Below are positions 60,593 through 64,000 of a stretch of 64,000 bases of DNA, piece by piece (the first letter of the stretch is position 1; the number at the start of each line of letters is the position of its first letter). The stretch is taken from positions 124,001 to 188,000 of the forward strand of contig NZ_MBTG01000006.1 in the NCBI RefSeq assembly GCF_002027705.1. Direction: 5' to 3'. The translations under genes and the position numbers were made by a program. The stretch comes from Paenibacillus ferrarius (GTDB lineage Bacteria > Bacillota > Bacilli > Paenibacillales > NBRC-103111). Below the pieces are notes generated by a model. It was not told where the DNA came from. It did no database searches and was given only the letters and a program-made list of their open reading frames with translations.

Positions 60593-61915
60593 ATGAAGAG
60601 GAAGCTACAATTATCGTCTGCTACACTCTTGGCATCCATGCTTTTATTATCTGCTTGTACATCGAACTCTAGTACAAATAATGAGGCAGCTGAAACCAAA
60701 AATGACAGTGCAACCAAAAAGGCAGCGCCTGTTAAGCTGAGCTTTTGGACATTTAATGAGCTGCATCAGAAATTTTTTGAAAGCATGGCGGAGTCGTGGA
60801 ATAAAGCTCACCCCGAGCAGCCGGTTCAATTGGAAGCGACAACATTCCCATATGATGATAATCACAATAAGCTGCTGGTGGCGCTGCAATCTGGAACGGG
60901 CGCTCCGGACATGGCTGACATTGAGATCAGCAAAATCGGCAACTATTTAAAAGGGGATGTTCAGCTGGCCGCGCTGAATGACATTGTTGAACCGGAGAAA
61001 GCCAATCTGGTGATGTCTCGTCTAGATAATTATGCGAAGGACGGCAAATATTACGGTATCGATTACCATGTTGGCGCACAAGTCATTTATTACAATAAGG
61101 AAATTCTCGATAAAGCAGGCGTGAACGCCGACGAGATTAAGACGTGGGATGATTATGAAAAGGCTGGCAAGCAAGTGCTTGAGAAAACCGGCAAACCGAT
61201 GACGACCGTCGAAACGACAGATCAATGGAGCTTGTGGCCTATGGTAGTCCAGCACGGCTCGGACTTTCTGGACAAGAACGGCAATGTGACGCTTGGCGAT
61301 CAAGTGAATGTAGAATCATTGACCTATCTGCAGAAGCTTGTGAAGGAAAAAGTAGCCGTTACAGCGCCAGGCGGCTTTCACCATGCAGAGGAATATTACG
61401 GCTTCATGAATAAAGGCGGCGCAGCTTCCGTGTGGATGCCGATGTGGTATATGGGGCGTTTCACGGACTATATGCCTGATCTCAAAGGCAAAATCATCAT
61501 TAAACCGATGCCGGTATTCAAACAAGGGGAGAAGCGCTCTTCCGGTATGGGCGGTACAGGGACGGTTATTACCAAACAATCGAAGAACCAAGATGTAGCT
61601 AAGAAGTTCCTATCCTATGCCAAATTGTCCAAAGAAGGCAATATTCAGATCTGGTCACAACTAGGCTTTGACCCTATTCGCTCCGATGTGTGGAACGATC
61701 CGGCGCTGAAAGCAGACAATAAATTTACCGCTTATTTTGGCAAAAACCTTTGGGATGTTCTGATTTCTGTGAAGAATGAGATCGCCCCTACCAATATCAA
61801 AGAGAAAACGCCGGCTGTTTCTGACTACATCAAAACGAAAACCATCTTCCAGGCGCTTAATGATATGAAAGATCCGAAGCAAGTTCTGGATGATGCCGTG
61901 AAAAATATTAAGTAA
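60593..61915 (+). CDS. araN: Arabinose/arabino-oligosaccharide-binding lipoprotein (AraN-like)
   Basis: Solute-binding lipoprotein of 440 residues with signal peptide and lipobox LLSAC at residues 18-22. The mature part (KLSFWTFNELHQKFFESMAE, then SWNKAHPEQP, ALQSGTGAPDMADIEISKI, YYGIDYHVGAQVIYYNKEIL) follows the AraN-type pattern. ATG 60593 is preceded by TTAGGGGGA. Expression is probably repressed by the divergent AraR-like regulator and by CcpA. The gene symbol rests on pattern and context (AraP/AraQ-like permeases, GH43 arabinofuranosidase). Confidence 0.83.
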   Translation: MKRKLQLSSATLLASMLLLSACTSNSSTNNEAAETKNDSATKKAAPVKLSFWTFNELHQKFFESMAESWNKAHPEQPVQLEATTFPYDDNHNKLLVALQSGTGAPDMADIEISKIGNYLKGDVQLAALNDIVEPEKANLVMSRLDNYAKDGKYYGIDYHVGAQVIYYNKEILDKAGVNADEIKTWDDYEKAGKQVLEKTGKPMTTVETTDQWSLWPMVVQHGSDFLDKNGNVTLGDQVNVESLTYLQKLVKEKVAVTAPGGFHHAEEYYGFMNKGGAASVWMPMWYMGRFTDYMPDLKGKIIIKPMPVFKQGEKRSSGMGGTGTVITKQSKNQDVAKKFLSYAKLSKEGNIQIWSQLGFDPIRSDVWNDPALKADNKFTAYFGKNLWDVLISVKNEIAPTNIKEKTPAVSDYIKTKTIFQALNDMKDPKQVLDDAVKNIK

Positions 61916-61934
61916 ACTGAACGCCCCGCGTTCT

Positions 61935-61979
61935 GCTGCTGGCTTTGCACTAGGGATGCACTTGAGCAAAGCTGGCAGC
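61935..61979 (+). other. mRNA stem-loop between binding-protein and permease genes
   Basis: GCTGCTGGCTTTGC (61935-61948) pairs over 14 bp, with two G-U, to GCAAAGCTGGCAGC (61966-61979). No T tract follows, so it is more likely an mRNA-stabilising hairpin that raises binding-protein output than a terminator. Confidence 0.65.
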
Positions 61980-62009
61980 GTTTCTAGAGAGGAGTGGCGA
62001 TTCGACGAT

Positions 62010-62894
62010 ATGAATAAATTTCTGTATTCCTCCCGGGTGGCTCCCTATGTATTCGTTTTGCCTTTTGTGCTGTCGTTTCTTATCTTCTTCGCATATCCGG
62101 TGATATCCACGATTATGATGAGTTTTCAAGAAGTGCTGCCTGGACAAACTCATTTCATTGGATTAGCGAATTATAAGAATTTATGGAGTGAATCGTTCTT
62201 CACGGCGTTAAAAAACAGCAGCAGATACACGTTTTGGACGCTGTTGGTGCTTATTCCATTGCCGTTAGTACTTGCTGTATTTCTAAATGCGAAGCTGACT
62301 AAAGCGAGTGCGTTTTTCCGTTCCGCTTTGTTTATTCCTTCTCTCACATCGGTCGTTGTGGCGGGAACTATATTCCGACTTGTTTTCGGCAGCTTGGACG
62401 ATTCGGTGATGAATGCTTTTCGTCATTTGCTGGGCATGCCAACGATCAATTGGTTGACGAATTCTGCGACAGGCATGTTAGTTATGGTGATTCTGGCCAC
62501 TTGGCGTTTCACTGGGGTTAATATTATTTATTTCCTGTCGGCGCTTCAGAGCATCCCGCATGAGCTATATGAATCAGCGGAGATTGACGGGGCTAACACG
62601 TGGGATCGCTTTTGGCGAATTACACTTCCTTTATTGAAGCCTGTCGCTATTTATGTGATTACGATTTCCATCTATGGCGGGTACTCCATGTTTACGGAAA
62701 GCTTTATTCTCTGGAACGGCAACCGCTCCCCGAATGACATTGGTTTGACAATGATTGGTCTGTTGTATCGTGAAGGCATTGAGAAAAATAATCTAGGCTT
62801 TGGTTCGGCGGTTGGGATTACTTTGCTTGCGATTACGATGGTGTTAAATGTCATTCAGCTGAAATTTTTTGGATTGTTCAGGAAGGAGGATTAG
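62010..62894 (+). CDS. araP: Arabino-oligosaccharide ABC permease (AraP-like)
   Basis: Permease of 294 residues with six membrane segments. The N-terminus (SSRVAPYVFVLPFVLSFLIF, then FAYPVISTIMMSFQEVLPGQ) closely resembles B. subtilis AraP. The EAA loop is ESAEIDGANTWDRFWRITLP. ATG 62010 is chosen because the upstream in-frame ATG 61956 lies inside the intergenic stem-loop and has no ribosome binding site. AGAGGAGTGG lies a rather long 13 nt before ATG 62010. It ends 3 nt before the AraQ-like gene. Confidence 0.86.
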   Translation: MNKFLYSSRVAPYVFVLPFVLSFLIFFAYPVISTIMMSFQEVLPGQTHFIGLANYKNLWSESFFTALKNSSRYTFWTLLVLIPLPLVLAVFLNAKLTKASAFFRSALFIPSLTSVVVAGTIFRLVFGSLDDSVMNAFRHLLGMPTINWLTNSATGMLVMVILATWRFTGVNIIYFLSALQSIPHELYESAEIDGANTWDRFWRITLPLLKPVAIYVITISIYGGYSMFTESFILWNGNRSPNDIGLTMIGLLYREGIEKNNLGFGSAVGITLLAITMVLNVIQLKFFGLFRKED

Positions 62895-62897
62895 GGC

Positions 62898-63743
62898 ATG
62901 CAGATACAACGACATAAATTCCTGCAAACCTCCTTGCTGTTCTTATTGTTCATCGTACTTGCTGCGCTGGCGCTGTTCCCGTTCTACAGTCTTGCGTTAG
63001 CTTCATTAAAGCCGTCGAAGGAAATGCTGCGGTATGGACTTAATGTGAAGCTTCAGCCTGAACTATTATCGTTCCATAACTATGCGTTCTTATTTTCGGC
63101 AGCAGCGAAGAAGTACCTGATTTGGTACAAAAACAGTATTGTGATCTCGATTGTGTACACCGCATTGTGTCTGCTGCTGTCTTCGATGGTGGGCTACGGC
63201 ATAGCGATGTATCGGTTTAGGGGGAGGAATCTCATATTCCTCTTTGTCCTTCTGGTCATGATGGTGCCCGTGGAAATTATTATGCTTCCTTTGTATAAGC
63301 AGATGATTGCCTTTCACTTGATCGATACGTACAGCGGGGTCATTTTGCCATTCGTTGTGGCTCCGCTGCCGATCTTCTTCTTCCGGCAGTATGCCGGAGG
63401 ACTGCCCAGGGATTTCCTTGATGCTGGGCGGATTGACGGCTGTTCAGAATATGGCATCTTTTTCAAAATCATGATGCCGCTTATGGCGCCGGCTTTCGGT
63501 GCCATGGCTATCCTGCAAGCTCTTGCGAGCTGGAACAGCTTTGTTTGGCCATTGATTGTGCTCAAAACAGGCGATAAGCTGACCCTGCCGATCGGCTTGT
63601 CCAGTCTTATAACGCCTTACGGCAATAACTACGACATCCTCATTGCCGGTTCCGTACTGGCAATCGTGCCTATCCTTATCGTCTTCATTTTCTTCCAACG
63701 GTTCTTTGTATCGGGCCTTACTGTTGGCGGAGTGAAAGGATAA
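62898..63743 (+). CDS. araQ: Arabino-oligosaccharide ABC permease (AraQ-like)
   Basis: Second permease, 281 residues, six segments. The EAA motif is DAGRIDGCSEYGIFFKIMMP, with a typical MalG-type C-terminus (QRFFVSGLTVGGVKG). ATG follows AAGGAGGATTAGGGC. No ATPase is encoded nearby, consistent with use of a multitask ATPase such as MsmX. Followed after 56 nt by the GH43 gene in the same direction. Confidence 0.87.
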   Translation: MQIQRHKFLQTSLLFLLFIVLAALALFPFYSLALASLKPSKEMLRYGLNVKLQPELLSFHNYAFLFSAAAKKYLIWYKNSIVISIVYTALCLLLSSMVGYGIAMYRFRGRNLIFLFVLLVMMVPVEIIMLPLYKQMIAFHLIDTYSGVILPFVVAPLPIFFFRQYAGGLPRDFLDAGRIDGCSEYGIFFKIMMPLMAPAFGAMAILQALASWNSFVWPLIVLKTGDKLTLPIGLSSLITPYGNNYDILIAGSVLAIVPILIVFIFFQRFFVSGLTVGGVKG

Positions 63744-63799
63744 GGGACGGGGAGAATGACAAGCCTCAACTACACAGACAGTATCAAAGGAGAATAACG

Positions 63800-64000
63800 A
63801 TGGGGAACCTAGAAACCAGCTATATCACACCATTTTTGGAGCAGCGCGCTGATCCATGGATGTATAAACACACAGATGGCTATTATTATTTTACCGCTTC
63901 GGTACCGGAATATGATCGAATTGAAGTGCGGCGTTCGGCGACGATTGCAGGCTTGAAAGAGGCTCAGCCTGTCGTGGCATGGCGTAAATATGCCGAAGGT
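63800..64000 (+). CDS. GH43 alpha-N-arabinofuranosidase, 5' part
   Basis: The first 67 codons of a gene running past the window end. ATG 63800 follows AAAGGAGAATAACG. The start (DPWMYKHTDGYYYFTASVPE and YDRIEVRRSATIAGL) is the first blade of a five-bladed GH43 propeller, including the catalytic-base Asp in ADPW. Such enzymes release L-arabinose from arabino-oligosaccharides and fit the AraNPQ-like importer and AraR-like repressor upstream. Confidence 0.9.
   Translation, partial: MGNLETSYITPFLEQRADPWMYKHTDGYYYFTASVPEYDRIEVRRSATIAGLKEAQPVVAWRKYAEG

Overview
The window looks like chromosomal DNA of a Paenibacillus-type member of the Bacillota. The basis is a c-di-AMP (ydaO-type) riboswitch in front of a KimA potassium importer, a YqkE-like neighbour, strong AGGAGG ribosome binding sites, many GTG and TTG starts, LplB/YtcP-type and AraNPQ-type sugar transporters with AraC, DeoR and AraR-like regulators, and a large secreted PL8 lyase. 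No tRNA, rRNA, integrase, transposase or CRISPR array was seen. Intergenic regions are unusually rich in hairpin repeats and micro- or minisatellites.

Layout. (1) 1-8.8 kb: riboswitch-kimA, a DUF3886 protein, a lipoprotein polysaccharide deacetylase, a small conserved-looking protein on the minus strand, an integral membrane transporter, a NUDIX/DUF1284 pair, an SRAP protein with altered active-site residues, and a membrane diguanylate cyclase. (2) 8.9-33.6 kb: a complete-looking extracellular contractile injection system (eCIS), all on the plus strand: AAA+ ATPase, DUF4255 cap/terminator protein, Ig-like protein, sheath, tube 1, tail-assembly-chaperone-like protein with a hidden DUF6760 partner, tube 2, a 1614-residue repeat-rich putative tape measure, LysM protein, gp27-like hub, gp5/VgrG-like spike, gp25, two large baseplate proteins, a TIGR02242-type tail protein and a 560-residue distal protein. 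There are no capsid, terminase, portal, lysis or integrase genes, so this is a dedicated injection apparatus and not a prophage. (3) 34.1-37.5 kb: a TetR/MFS efflux pair with two matching operators, and a DMT-family exporter. (4) 37.8-54.6 kb: carbohydrate use: PL8 lyase, DeoR regulator, LplB-type ABC importer with a membrane AraC regulator, a second AraC regulator, GH35 beta-galactosidase and a phosphatase-superfamily enzyme. (5) 54.7-58 kb: a TSUP permease and an ABC-F protein controlled by a leader peptide and attenuator. (6) 58.4-64 kb: an arabinose or arabino-oligosaccharide module (AraR-like repressor, AraNPQ-like ABC importer, start of a GH43 arabinofuranosidase).

The most interesting signals are these. 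Inside the eCIS, a DUF6760-like reading frame has no ATG, GTG or TTG start that would preserve its conserved N-terminus. It lies in the -1 frame behind a canonical T-TTT-TTG slippery heptamer in the chaperone-like gene, which is the arrangement of phage lambda G/GT. The eCIS also has a terminator-like hairpin after sheath-tube and a short leader ORF coupled to the sheath gene. The ABC-F gene has a 47-codon leader with mutually exclusive antiterminator and terminator hairpins. The PL8 lyase appears to carry a carbohydrate-binding-like module inside its catalytic beta domain. One AraC regulator contains an in-frame 42-bp minisatellite between its two domains.
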